Below, one piece after another: positions 10,502 to 53,586 of a stretch of 64,000 bases of DNA. The stretch comes from Ianthella basta (taxonomy: Eukaryota > Porifera > Demospongiae > Verongiida > Ianthellidae), in NCBI GenBank assembly GCA_964019415.1, contig OZ025868.1, forward strand, positions 1,808,501 through 1,872,500, read 5' to 3'. Below the pieces are notes generated by a model. That model saw nothing but the letters and a program-made list of their open reading frames with translations. It had not been told where the DNA came from and ran no database searches. Every line of letters starts with the position of its first letter. Positions within the stretch are counted from its first letter, which is position 1. Position numbers and translations under genes: made by a program.

Positions 10502-10952
10502 CGCAGGTGGGAGATGTCCACTTCGTTTACATAACGTGAACATTGCGGTATTCACACCTTAGAGGCGTGACATTCCTGTGTTGCCATGGCTATGCTTGTG
10601 CTGCATGTGATGTGCACGTGATTTAAGAGGCCAGCGAAATCAAACGTCATATCCGGCGGTTTCAAGAAACACAATTTCGGTGAGCAAGAAAGCGTTTTGG
10701 GAAACAGGAAACAGAATTGATGTCTTCTCCGTTCTCAAACTGCAGAGGGATCGACTTTTTATGCCTTTATTCGAAGGAATCCCGCATTTTGAATACGGCG
10801 AACGTTGTTACGCAGAGTTGAAGTATAACAATAAACCTTCAATTACATATACAACTTGCTTTGTGCAAGTCCTTACTGCAGGAGAAAGAGCAGAGAATAC
10901 GACGGTCGAAAATCGGCCCGCATTGTTTACATAGGACATGTCCGTACGTGCG
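10502..10952 (+). mobile_element. 451-bp non-autonomous TIR element, complete copy
   Basis: Ends CGCAGGTGGGAGATGTCC and GGACATGTCCGTACGTGCG are imperfect inverted repeats related to those of the 930-bp element at 2706. The paralogous 3' flank of gene C (about 15230) carries the uninterrupted sequence aacacattgtccctatcac. Here it reads aacacatt-[element]-ttgtccctata, so a 2-bp TT was duplicated. It contains no transposase. Confidence 0.85.
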
Positions 10953-11890
10953 TTGTCCCTATAAATCACTTGCAGATGGGAATAATTTTACACTATATTT
11001 AATTATTTGTTTATAACTTATGTGTAACAGAGTACAACATTATACTGGTCAATTTTAAACTGAAAAAGAATACAAAAATACAATACAGTCAACCAATATT
11101 TTCTTAATGCGCATCACATGAATTAATCAATGCACTGCAAATACACATTTCTAGATATAAACAGGCTCTCCTGTCTGGGATTCAGATATTGTGTCTGTCG
11201 CTGGCTGATAAGCAGGGTTCTCCTCCATTGTGACATCATCACTGGTCACGCCCACTGGTACAAACTCCTCATAAGGCTGAGGCTCAGTTGGGGCATTGGA
11301 TAATGGCACCACTCCATAGGCTGGGTTCGGTTCCAACTGCACATCTTCAATTTGGGAATGGATTCCTTTCAACTCTACTTTAACATCATCGTAAGATGAA
11401 TCTGATTTACAATAATGGAGAATATAAGGTTGACAGATCAGGAAATTTGATGAACACAATTACATGTAGATTACACCGTGTAAATGTATAATTATGAGTA
11501 ATGTGACTGGACGAGCCATGTAGTTTATGTAAGTATTTGAATGAATGAACTACAAAGCTATGTAAATATGGTTGTTGCATAACATCCACCAGCTTAAGGA
11601 GAAGTACTGCTATAGGACTAGTACACACATTTTGTGGATGAGTGTGGTGCATGCTCTCTGTCTCCCTTTGACTCACCTGTGGCTTTGCATTTCCAGCAAA
11701 CCAGTACAATTCCAATTGTGAGAACAACCACAATGGTGAGAATGACTATGACAATAACCACCACCACTCCAATGGTGAGAGCAGTGTTGTCAGCTGGAGC
11801 TGGAGCTGGAGGAAGAGATATAGGCACTCTAGTATCAAAGAAGGAGTGATACCGACTGATTGTTATTACCTCAAAGTAAACCACGTGATA

Positions 11891-11892
11891 CG

Positions 11893-11977
<85 letters not shown>

Positions 11978-11987
11978 GCACACACAC
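11891..11987. repeat. (CA)n microsatellite at the FN3-4 donor of gene B
   Basis: Read in the sense (minus) direction this is (GT)n beginning with the donor of the FN3-4 exon itself (CAAG|gtgtgtgtg). The same arrangement recurs in genes C, D and E. Confidence 0.95.
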
Positions 11988-13140
11988 CTTGAACAACAAA
12001 TGTCGCTGACATGATAGCTTGAGATGCTCCATTCTCATTCACAGCCATCACTGATACACTGTAGCTCCCTGCACCAACATTAGTCAAGGTGTGTGTGGTG
12101 GTCACACTGGTGTTCAGACCTGTTGGGTCCACCTGGACCTCAGTGGGCTGGAGGAACTGACGCTTGGCAGTGCTCACTGAACTGAAGATGAGACTGAACT
12201 TGAACTGTCATCTTGTGTTTGTTCCAGGGTACCTGCTACTCAACTGGATGGAGACTGAGGACTCTACCACTGACACCACCGGCAGTGATGGGTCTGAGGG
12301 GGAGCCTGAAGGGAATAGGTGCCCACACTGTAATGAGGCTCAATTCATCAGATAAAATGTCATGCAGCACAAGATGTACTGTCTCTCACCAATTTGCGGT
12401 ATGGTTGATACTTCCTTCATGACACTCCGAAACCCATTCCTCCCAGTCAGTCTGATGTTGTAGGGTGTACCTGCCTGAAGTCCCTCCACATACACCACAT
12501 CTCCTTCTCTAGTGACAAAGCGATCAGTGAAGGGAGTGCCGTCTGTGCTGACTTGGGCAGTGAACACAATGGTGGGGTCAGTGGGGTCTTCCAGGAACAT
12601 TTGAATACCAGAACAGCACTGAGTGGTGTTCTCATTAGGAGTGACTGCCACTGGCTGCATGGTGATGTTGGGAGGGACTGCAGGAGAGAGGGGCCAAGAC
12701 GGAGTCTCATTGTGTGTTGAAGTAAGATGTGTATGCGTATGCAATGCAACATTAGCAGGCCTCGAGCAGTCACAGGGTACAAACAACATGACAATGAACA
12801 TTTCACTGTTTCCAATGCTGTTCCTAGCCACCACACTGACACTGTAGGTCTCTCCATTCATCAGAGCCAGTCCTGTGACATTCCCCATAGAACCACTGAA
12901 CATCACTGTAGTGCCACTGACTGTCACCTGTGGTACATACAGTATGCAGACATCATGTACCACATGCAGTCATCCCTCCACTGAGCTATGCTGACTCACA
13001 GTATGCTCCAGGACAGGCTGTCCGCCATCATCACTGATAGTGAGGACTATGTTGACTGTGTCCAAAGTCAGAGCAACGGCGCGGTCATCACACCACCAAC
13101 AGTGGGCGCTAGTGGGAGAAGGAAGACTGATAATGTGTTT

Positions 13141-13168
13141 GTGCGTGTGTGTGTGTGTACATGTGTAC

Positions 13169-13204
<36 letters not shown>

Positions 13205-13208
13205 GTGT
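13141..13208. repeat. (TG)n microsatellite upstream of FN3-2a of gene B
   Basis: In the sense direction a (CA)n tract inside the FN3-1 to FN3-2a intron, a few tens of bases from the acceptor. Matching tracts lie at 42355-42563 and 47355-47406. Confidence 0.9.
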
Positions 13209-14835
13209 TATTGTATATATCACACATTATTGTATGTTACACTCTACAGTGATGATCACATACCAAACACCTCCACTTACTAGTATCATTTGTCCTGAAC
13301 ATCACTTCTCCTGCTGGTCCCATTCCTGCCTCATTCTCTGCTACAACTTGCACTCGGTAGCTCACACTGTGTCTGAGGTTGGTCAACTCCATTGTGAGGG
13401 CAGTGGTAGCAGTGAAGGTGGTGATGTCACTCCCATTCATTGTGTTGATGAGTGTGACAGTGTACATGAGAGGACCAACTGCACCACCATCCTCCAGTGG
13501 GGGCTGCCAACTCACTGTGGCTGAGAAGGGACCTATTTCACTGACAGTGATGGTTCGTGGCGCACTTGGGGGAACTGTGTATTGAGAAGATGTTTGCAGA
13601 AACTAGATTAAATACAAATTGTAGTATATTACTGACAATTATCAGCAGAGTGCAAACAGACATTAGGAAGATTGCCGCAGAAGTTGGTATTCTGTCCAAT
13701 AACAGTGAAACCATTGCATGTAGCTGACATTCTGCAAGCCAACTGTTCATCTGCTCAATAAATTATCAACTTGAAATTGAAATAGATTGTATACTACTGT
13801 CAATCAATACATACATTAAATCAGCGTGCACCAGCTCACACTGCACATCCAGAGTGAAGTTGGCTGCTCCCCTCCCTGCCTCATTGTAGCTCACCACCTC
13901 ATACACTCCACTGTCACTCCTGTTAGTGCTGGTGATGGTGATGCTGCTGATAGAGGTGGCTATCCGAGCATCAGCACCGGAGATGACCTGGCCATACCTG
14001 GACCAAGTGAAGTTGGAGGCAGTTGGTCTAGCATCAAACCCAAAGGAGTAGGTGAAGTCTTCTCCTTCCAACACAGTGGTGGGTTGGTTGGGGAGGAGGC
14101 TGTATTCAGGAGGGTCTGTATGGATGGGTATAGATGACAGCATACACTATACACATAATATGTTGTACCACATAGAGACAGCACACACAAAACAACATAC
14201 ATATCACCATCACCAGCACTACCAGGAGTGACAGTGGAGTGTATGAGGTGGTGAGCTAAAATGATGCAGGAAGGGGAGCAGCCAACTTCACTCTGGATGT
14301 GCAGTGTGAGCTGATATAATGTAGTACTACGTATGTATGTATTGATTGACAGTGCCACAAAGAAGAGACCATCCAATATGGAGCATGTGACGGTGTAGCC
14401 TTCAGCCTCTCTGGTCACCCTCTTCAGTAACAGCTGTGTGTTGAACTCCCCAAAGACACAAGCGCCGACTACGCCGTTAACCAAGGACAAGTCTGTAATG
14501 TTAGCGCGAGCAGATTGCAGTGAACTGCCCGCGCCATTCCCTATGTCATAACTGAGGGCACTCCTTTCGCCGTTAACTGTGGCGTTGCAGCTGAAGGAAG
14601 CGTCCCCGCCTTCCAAGACCGTCCGGTTTTCAGGGAGTTCCAGGAAGGTCGGGACGGCAGAAGCTGCAATCGAGATCACAATCGAAAGGTAGATCACCAT
14701 GCTCAAGGCGCCAGCTCATCAAATAGCTGTGTATCAAAACATAGCCTTGTCTACTTCGCTCACCCAGACCAAAGAGAGCCAAACTGAGAAAAAGCGCTTT
14801 AGCCATACGTAAGATCACGCACTAGACATGGCTGG

Positions 14836-15040
14836 ACGCGAGTGCACTGGAACTACGTGTATAACAGCGTCGTCTGGAGAGCTTGACCACTTCACGTAGG
14901 CGGGCCGCAGGAGAGAGTAGGGCGTATATACTAGTTTTGCCGAAGTTGACCCCAACGAATGAACTAGGGGAATACCCTAATGCATTGCTCCCGTATGGTA
15001 CCCATGCACACAAACATGACATAGTGTGAATGTTCAAATT
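14836..15040 (-). promoter_or_regulatory. Conserved upstream block of gene B
   Basis: Sequence 136-340 bp upstream of the gene B ATG matches 39519-39770 upstream of gene C. Shared pieces include cgagtgcactggaac, accacttcacgta, actaggggaat, cattgctcc and aaacatgacatagtgtgaat. No TATA box was identified. Conservation between an intact gene and a pseudogene could reflect promoter function or simply recent duplication. Confidence 0.5.
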
Positions 15041-15280
15041 GTATAATTATATGGTCTATATATAACTGCAGCTAATTAAGGCTGCATGAGAACATACGTA
15101 GTTGTATATAGCTTGTACCTGCAGCTGCTGCTTGCACTTATTCCAATATATGATGTAACTGATCATGCACATGTACAGCTAGCCTGAATGTGCATAACAA
15201 TGAATATTACATTGTGCATTGCCCCATGAACACATTGTCCCTATCACTTGCAGCTGCATGGAAATAATTTTTACCTTATA

Positions 15281-15286
15281 TTTATT
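15281..15286 (-). terminator. Possible polyadenylation signal of gene C
   Basis: AATAAA on the minus strand (tttatt on the plus strand), about 130 bp after the gene C stop codon. Support is positional only. Confidence 0.35.
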
Positions 15287-15417
15287 ATTTGTTTATAAGT
15301 TATGTGTAACAGAGTACAACATTATACTGGTCAATTTAAAACTGAAAAAGAACACAAAATATAATACAGTCAAGCAATATTTTTAGTGCACATATTGTCT
15401 TAATTGATGCACTGCAA

Positions 15418-39423
<24,006 letters not shown>

Positions 39424-39518
39424 CCTTGCTAGCCAGCAAACAAACGCTTGAAACAGCTTGTGACTGGATAGACTCCCGTGGCGACCCTTTCCTCTATGGT
39501 AGTGGATATAGTGGATTT

Positions 39519-39770
39519 CACGCGAGTGCACTGGAACCACGTGTACCTAGCGACGTCGTTTGAAGAGCTAAACCACTTCACGTACACGGGACCCGCCGCC
39601 GGGGCACTGTCGCAGGACATAGTAAGGACGTAACACATTTGCCGTATTAAAAGAAGATGACTCAACGGTCAACTAGGGGAATTCCCTAACGCATTGCTCC
39701 ACCTATAGCTGTACACATGTACCCATGCCGGGCCCACAAACATGACATAGTGTGAATGTTCAAAGTGCAT
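39519..39770 (-). promoter_or_regulatory. Conserved upstream block of gene C
   Basis: Starts about 96 bp upstream of the gene C ATG and matches 14836-15040 upstream of gene B. This supports 39342-39423 as the genuine first exon of gene C although it lies 3 kb from the array. Confidence 0.5.
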
Positions 39771-40106
39771 AGACTATATAACTGCAACTATATACGTATG
39801 TAGGCTACACGATAAAGCTGCTGTAGCTTGTACCTGCTGCGCTTGCATGCGTTTCAATTTGATGTAACTGAAATGCATGCATGTGCATAATACTGAACGT
39901 GCGTTGCCCTGGCTGCGAACACATGCATCGACTACAATCACTTGCAGCGGGTATACTTTTACAATAATAATTATAATAATTATTTGTATATAAAATATAT
40001 ATAACACATAGTACAATATTACTGAAAATAGAACACAAAATAAATTACAGAACAGGCAATATTTTTAGTGCACATGTGTGTCTTAACGCACTGCAAATAC
40101 ATGATA

Positions 40107-44548
<4,442 letters not shown>

Positions 44549-44813
44549 GGTGCGACCCTGGGACCAGTAATAGGGGAATTCCCCTTCTGCTGCTGCTGGT
44601 GGTAGAGTGTATACCTGTATTGCCGTTTTATAATAATATATAGCAATAGCTTAGTGTATTAATGTTACTCAATCGTGTACATGATGTGCAACGGAAATGC
44701 CACCACCATAACTTGCATGCCAATTATGAAGGAACGATAGCAGAATATGAACGCTTATACTATACTTTTCAGCCATTGGTCAATGAAGGTACTGAAAGCA
44801 GTAGAGGTCAGGT

Positions 44814-44968
44814 GGTGACGTCACTCCCATTCATTGTGTTGATGAGTGTGACAGTGTACATGAGAGGACCAACTGCACCACCATCCTCCAGTGGGGGCTG
44901 CCAACTCACTGTGGCTGAGAAGGGACCTATTTCTCTAGCAGTGATGGCTCGTGGAGCACTTGGGGGAA
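44814..44968 (-). pseudogene. Orphan half FN3-1 exon between genes D and E
   Basis: Begins at a proper acceptor with VPPSAPRAITAREIGPFSAT, nearly identical to gene E FN3-1 (47487-47780), but stops abruptly after the MNGSDV region at about 44814. It lies 266 bp upstream of the gene D ATG and has no donor, so it is a duplication relic. Confidence 0.8.
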
Positions 44969-45310
44969 CTGTATGTGCATTGAGATTATAATCAACACAG
45001 AACAAGAGGATTTAATGTAAAGTACAATCATATAAAATTATAGATATTATACTATTCATGTGCATGCATATGTGCATAACAATGAACGTGCATTGCCCAG
45101 TGAACACATGCATCAGCCCCAATATTACATCACTTGCAGCCAGGATACTTTTACAATAATAATGATTCATGATTAAATTTTGTTTATAAATTATGTATAG
45201 CAGAAATACAAAATTATACTTGTCAACTCTAAACTGAAAAAGAACAAAAATATAATACAGTCAAGCAATATTTTTAGTGCACATAATGTGTCTTAATGTA
45301 TTACCCAATA

Positions 45311-49047
<3,737 letters not shown>

Positions 49048-49525
49048 CCTAGTCCTCGACGCTCATGAAGCGGGGGTTCCCCATCCGTTAAGCGACTCTG
49101 GAGGCTCGCCTGTTTATACTACCACATGTACAGATCTAGAGCATTCGTGATATTGATCGGTCGCTTGGGGGCGGGGCACAGCAGCTCCAAGGGGCCAGCT
49201 ACAATTGTAGCTGTAATTGCCCTTAATAAGAGGCCTTGGGGGGAGTTGCAAAGAAAATGCAAATCGGCTGTATAGCTACGTAGCTAGCTAGCTAGCTAGC
49301 CAGGTAGCTAGTAGCTACGTACGTAGCTGTGCAAGTAGCTAGCTACAACTGTAATGACAAAGTTTGATCACACTGGAGTTAACGTTTTGGCTCCTGCTTT
49401 CAAGCAGTCATGGGCTACTATGGGCCAAGTTGAGCTAGCTTGAGTTGAGCTTCGTATAGCTATAGCTACGTACGTAGCCAACTAAACAGCTTAGCACAAA
49501 ACAGCACTTTACCCATTGCACTTAC

Positions 49526-49923
49526 ATATCACAGTCAAGGTTATAACTGCAGTCTCCATTGCTGTCAATAAATTGAGACAGCTGTAATTGTTTCCGCTCT
49601 TCGTTCTGTCCACAGGTATGTACAGGGTACGCACCACACCGTTCACTTCAGTAGGAGGAGTGTTGTCTCCGGTTAACTGGACCTCGTTCTCGCGAAGGAG
49701 GAAAGCAGCCCCCGTATTCACTCCATCAGTGCAGTTGATGGTGAGATTGTTTCCTTCTACAACAGTGACGGGTCCCTCGGGGATGATGGTGGCGTTTTGG
49801 GCCACCGCAATGCCGACTACACCTACCACTGGCCAAGAACAAGAACACGTCGCAGTTGGCAGTGAGCTCTAAGTCAGTATATGAAGATAACTTACGGTGG
49901 AATAGGACACATATCGGCTTCAT
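49526..49923 (-). CDS. Orphan 5' module 1: signal peptide plus one Ig exon
   Basis: Exon 1 (49896-49923) gives MKPICVLFH and a GTAAGT donor. Exon 2 (49526-49828) completes a hydrophobic leader (LVGVVGIAVA), then an Ig-like domain with INCTDG and NNYSCLNL, and ends at a phase-1 GTAAGT donor. No Ig2, FN3, TM or tail exon lies between it and the first exon of gene E at 49047. Spliced to the gene E Ig2 exon it would make an in-frame 802-codon receptor that skips the E first exon. It may therefore be an alternative promoter and first module of gene E. It could instead be a remnant of a lost gene, but both exons are intact. Confidence 0.65.
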
Positions 49924-50289
49924 CACCAATTTGCTGTTCTTTACTATTTCGAGAGAGTTGGCTAGACTAGATTAGCTGCCGCAAAACTTGCGCGTATACG
50001 TATATACAAAGCCTGCAAAGACTCGTATCGATTCCGACTTCCACTTGCAAATTGTTGGATGGAAATGCATTATTCATACAACACCTAACCACATGGTTCC
50101 ATCTCCCTATATATATACATATGTATACACGTATAAGTAGGTTATGCACCAAATGCAGAATAAAGTCGACTTCAACTTAGTTTATAGTAGGCAGAACTGC
50201 ACCAACAAGGACGCGATTTATATATAGACCACTGGAAAAGCAGAATCAGGATTGGTGAACCATTGTGATGACACAGCAGGCGACTGCCT

Positions 50290-50380
50290 TTGGTCAGCCT
50301 TCCAAACTACAAGTAACGTTCAAGTTGTCTCCTTCGACGCCAACCAGACTTGAAGGCATTATAACAGCAATTCAAGCACC
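50290..50380 (-). pseudogene. Fragment of the gene E first exon
   Basis: About 90 bp resembling 48910-49000 (the N-terminal half of E Ig1, the region encoding SLVGVEGDNLNVTCSLE), with small deletions. It is a relic of a further duplicated first module between the two orphan modules. Confidence 0.7.
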
Positions 50381-50886
50381 TTGTCTTTCGAAGCTTTGGC
50401 TGACGTCACGGTGGCTTCTCATAAATTTCAGTGAGTAAGTTAGCTAATCGTGCAGCTACCTTTGATAATGCTATTACGTAACTACAGCAGACTACATAAG
50501 CAATGCAATCATCTACATCCAATTGATCGTTCAACACTGTGATTCAATGATTAATACAATGTAATAGTGTCAGATCATCCAAACTCTGCACTTGAAAATA
50601 CACCACTCTGGGTCACAACTGTTCAACCACGGAAGCAAAAGATGTTCTCACTTGTAATAATGGCATCCTTACATACTTAGCACCTCTACCCTACCCTTAC
50701 TGCCCAGTTGTCTGTAGGATAAAGTGACACTAGGCACTCCATGGTCTGCAGAATCTATTGGCCATAACACAAACAAATGCTTCCTGGGCACTGCGTTTAT
50801 CACACATATATCACTGCTGTGATACAAACATACACATTTGTAATTAATAGTATACGTAGCTAAAAGTTCCCCACTCCAATGCAAAC

Positions 50887-51066
50887 TACAGTGGAACCTG
50901 TCTAAGATGGTCACTGTGTAGGGCAGCCACCTCTCTAAAACAGCCAGCCTCCCTGACCCCAAATAGTCCTAAAGCATTGCAATCTACCTCTGTAGAGCAG
51001 CCATGTCTCTATAAAGGTCAGTTAGAACTGGTCTGTAGGTGGCTGTCTTAGACAGGTTCCACTGTA
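50887..51066. mobile_element. 180-bp MITE with TACAGTGGAACCTGTCT ends
   Basis: Terminal inverted repeats ACAGTGGAACCTGTCTAAGA and its complement, TA at both borders, no coding capacity. A second copy is at 62808-62992. The ends resemble pogo/mariner-type MITEs. Confidence 0.85.
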
Positions 51067-51072
51067 CTACCA

Positions 51073-51075
51073 TGC

Positions 51076-51137
<62 letters not shown>
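51073..51137. repeat. (CA)n microsatellite
   Basis: About 65 bp of pure CA just downstream (in the gene sense) of orphan module 2. Confidence 0.95.
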
Positions 51138-51138
<1 letters not shown>

Positions 51139-51206
51139 CCAAAATTAACAAAGCACCCTAATAGGTATGCTACCTCCACATACAACAAGCAGATGGACAA
51201 ACTCAC

Positions 51207-51721
51207 AAAGCACAGACAAGAAGGCAGGCCGCTCTGGATCGGGGGCTACAAGAAGGAAGTTCATTAAGGTGAAACACCTGATTCGAGTCCCCTCCAGTGC
51301 TCGTGTTGTATTAGCAATGGTAAGAAGAGAGTTGAAGTCACTTCCAGTATTTGCAGTGGAACCGCTCAGAGTGATCTCGCTCACATTGTTTATGCCCAAA
51401 ATCAGTTCCACTTCTCCAGGCACTTGGACTCCCCAGACAGTATTCTGACGGGCGGGAGTGGGCTCGCCCGAAATGACAGAGCAAACAAACTGGGCAGTGT
51501 GCCCCTCCGCGACTGTGGCGTTAGAGGGGAGCTGTTCAAAGGTTTGACCTGCACAGAAGACACAAGTAACTATACGTATATGTTTGCAAAATAAGAGACT
51601 GCATATCAACTACGTAGCTAAGGAACAGGAAAGTACATGTGTTAGTCAATGCGCTGTCCTTACTGGATACGTAGCAAATGAGTAGGGGTATGGAAAAGAA
51701 AGCGAGCTGATTGAAGCCCAT
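51207..51721 (-). CDS. Orphan 5' module 2: signal peptide plus one Ig exon
   Basis: Exon 1 (51664-51721) encodes MGFNQLAFFSIPLLICYVS. Exon 2 (51207-51548) is an Ig-like domain with FVCSVISGEP and IRCFTLMN, ending RPAFLSVL at a phase-1 GTGAGT donor. The ending is like that of the gene A first exon (PGFLSV), which supports membership of the cluster. No downstream domain exon follows before module 1. Joining it to the gene E Ig2 exon gives 825 codons in frame. Its ATG is only 96 bp from the ATG of the divergent PIGV gene. Confidence 0.65.
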
Positions 51722-51817
51722 ATCGTACGTGGAATTGCCGTGTTCGGAAGTGTGGAGACTTGACAGCCGTCGCACAGCAATGGGAAGTCATAAGGGGAAA
51801 CCCCCTGGAAGAGAAAA
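51722..51817. promoter_or_regulatory. Putative bidirectional promoter between orphan module 2 and PIGV
   Basis: 96 bp separate two divergent start codons (51721 minus, 51818 plus). It must hold both leaders and probably the promoters, unless either transcript starts inside the other gene. No TATA box is evident. Confidence 0.45.
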
Positions 51818-53586
51818 ATGGCCTCCGTGAGGAGTGTCTTTTGCGTTGCACTCACAAGTCGTGTGGCTGTCCTCCTATTGCAGGTGAGCTCCGCGTCATG
51901 CAGGATAGAATTTTAGTGCTTGTACACTAACATAGGCTGTCGTCTGCCGTTCGCCCATGGTAGCCAGTAGCTAAGACACATTTTGCAATGCACTCCACTC
52001 CATTAGGTACTGTTGAACAATGTCATTCCAGACCACGAGCCATCGAAGGAAGATGTGTACCTCCCAGAGAAGCGCAGTCCAGAGCACCATCCTGTGGTTC
52101 GGTTCCTGTTTGGAGGATTTGGGAACTGGGACTCTGAGTACTTCATAATGATAGCAGAGCACGGCTACCTCTATGAACAGGCCCTTGCCTTCTTCCCTCT
52201 GTTGCCGTGGGTGATGAACATGACGTCATATGCAATATATAGTAGCACTGGACTGTCAAGGGGAACTGTTCCCGCAAGAAGTATGCATCTTGTCGTGGGA
52301 TGGGCTGTCAGCAATCTAGCGTTTCTATTGGCAACACTGCTTCTCTATCAACTAACGCTTAAGGTTTATGGCAGTAGAAAGATGGCTGCCATGACAAGTC
52401 TCCTGTTTGCCATTAACCCTGCGAGTGTCTTCATGTCTTCGGTGTACACGGAGAGCATGTTTGCAATGTTTTCATTCGCAGGGATGTTATGTCTAGAGTC
52501 ACGCTACATGTGGACGGCCATTTTCATGTTCACTTTTGGAGGTGCTACTAGGTCAAATGGAATCTTGGCATTGTTGTACATAGCCTTCTACCATTATGGG
52601 AGGTTGGTGGCCTCTGGGCATTCATACCTTACACGAGGTCTGCTCAGCGGAGCACTTGGGTCTGCCTGTCTTGTTGTCCCTTATGCACTGTTCCAACTCT
52701 ATGGTTATTGCATCTACTGTGGTATCAGCGAGGGAGGGAGTTTAGGGAATGGTTTGGTGCCTTCGTTTTGCGCTTCTTGTCCATTGCCGTCTGTGGTGCA
52801 CCAGCCCTCCACCCACCCACCCTGGTGTGACCAATCCCTCCCCCACCCCTACGGGTACGTGCAGGCTACATATTGGGGAGTTGGCTTCCTCAAATACTTC
52901 CAACTTATACAGATACCCAATTTTCTGCTAGCCACGCCCATGGCCCTGATTGCAGGGTTATCCCTATGGAGGTACTTCACTGCATGTGGATGTAGACTAC
53001 CAGCTCTACTAATGGGAGTGAGACCAGAGCAGTCAAAGCAAGAAGATGAAAGGTGAGGTAGTACAGTGTTGCCTGTGTATCCTTTATGTGTGTAATGTGT
53101 ACTTTATCCTACTTGCTGCACTGATACAGGTACCTTCGCTTACTCCCGTACGCACTTCACTTGGCGTTTATGACTGTGTTTGGTGTGACTTCGATGCACA
53201 TTCAGGTACAGCAGCCAGTAGTGGTAGTGTGTGTTTGTCTATATATGGAGTGTGTATCCATGGCAACTGAGCGCCACCTGGATGTGCACATCGCATTGTG
53301 AGTCCATAAAATAATGATCAACCTTTTGTCTTTCCTTCAGGTGCTAACTAGATTCATAGCCTCATCCTCACCTCTGGCGTACTGGTGTGTGGCTGAGTTG
53401 CTGTCTGATGTGGTATCTGTGGAAAAAGCAGATAATCTTTGGAGTCTGACGAAAGCCGTGTTAGTTGGTGACCGTGACCAACAACACTCACTTCACTCGA
53501 TGCTATGTAGAGCTATTCTTTTGTACTTCTTCACTTACTTCTTTTTGGGTATTCTACTTCATTGTAATTTTCTTCCCTGGACCTAA
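51818..53586 (+). CDS. PIGV: PIG-V, GPI mannosyltransferase 2
   Basis: Four exons: 51818-51883, 52007-53052, 53130-53205 and 53341-53586, all with GT/AG borders and phases 0, 2, 0, giving 477 residues (human PIGV is about 490). PIG-V adds the second mannose to the GPI anchor in the ER membrane. Supporting features: the luminal GNWDSEYFIMIAEHGY motif, conserved AFFPLLPW and NPASVFMSSVYTESMFA, GGATRSNGIL, and the C-terminal-half YGYVQATYWGVGFLKYF. Several hydrophobic helices occur along the protein, and it ends ILLHCNFLPWT. It is the only plus-strand host gene here and a housekeeping gene unrelated to the receptors, although GPI anchors can serve surface Ig proteins generally. No lesion seen. 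Confidence 0.93.

Larger units (their letters stand above)
11151..14700 (-). pseudogene. Receptor pseudogene B: SP-Ig1-Ig2-FN3(x4)-TM-tail
   Basis: Exons in transcript order: SP+Ig1 from 14700 (3' end rearranged near 14350), Ig2 13840-14115, FN3-1 13281-13574, FN3-2a 13000-13108, FN3-2b 12774-12927, FN3-3 12390-12677, FN3-4 11988-12305, TM 11677-11805, tail 11151-11401. The Ig3 exon of C, D and E is absent. Three defects are visible. The end of exon 1, with its donor, is replaced by an inverted copy of the Ig2 3' end (about 14195-14335). FN3-2a is 109 bp instead of 104, a 5-bp insertion near 13075-13080 that shifts the frame. FN3-4 has AGA TGA where the paralogues have AGA GGA (about 12209). 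TM and tail remain open and very similar to D and E, so decay is recent. A truncated secreted product is possible but not supported. Confidence 0.8.

Noticed and set aside
10680-10934. 84-residue plus-strand frame repeated at 8258 (FWETGNRIDVFS...)
   Set aside because: It lies wholly inside the non-autonomous TIR element and its truncated copy. No transposase or other domain resemblance.
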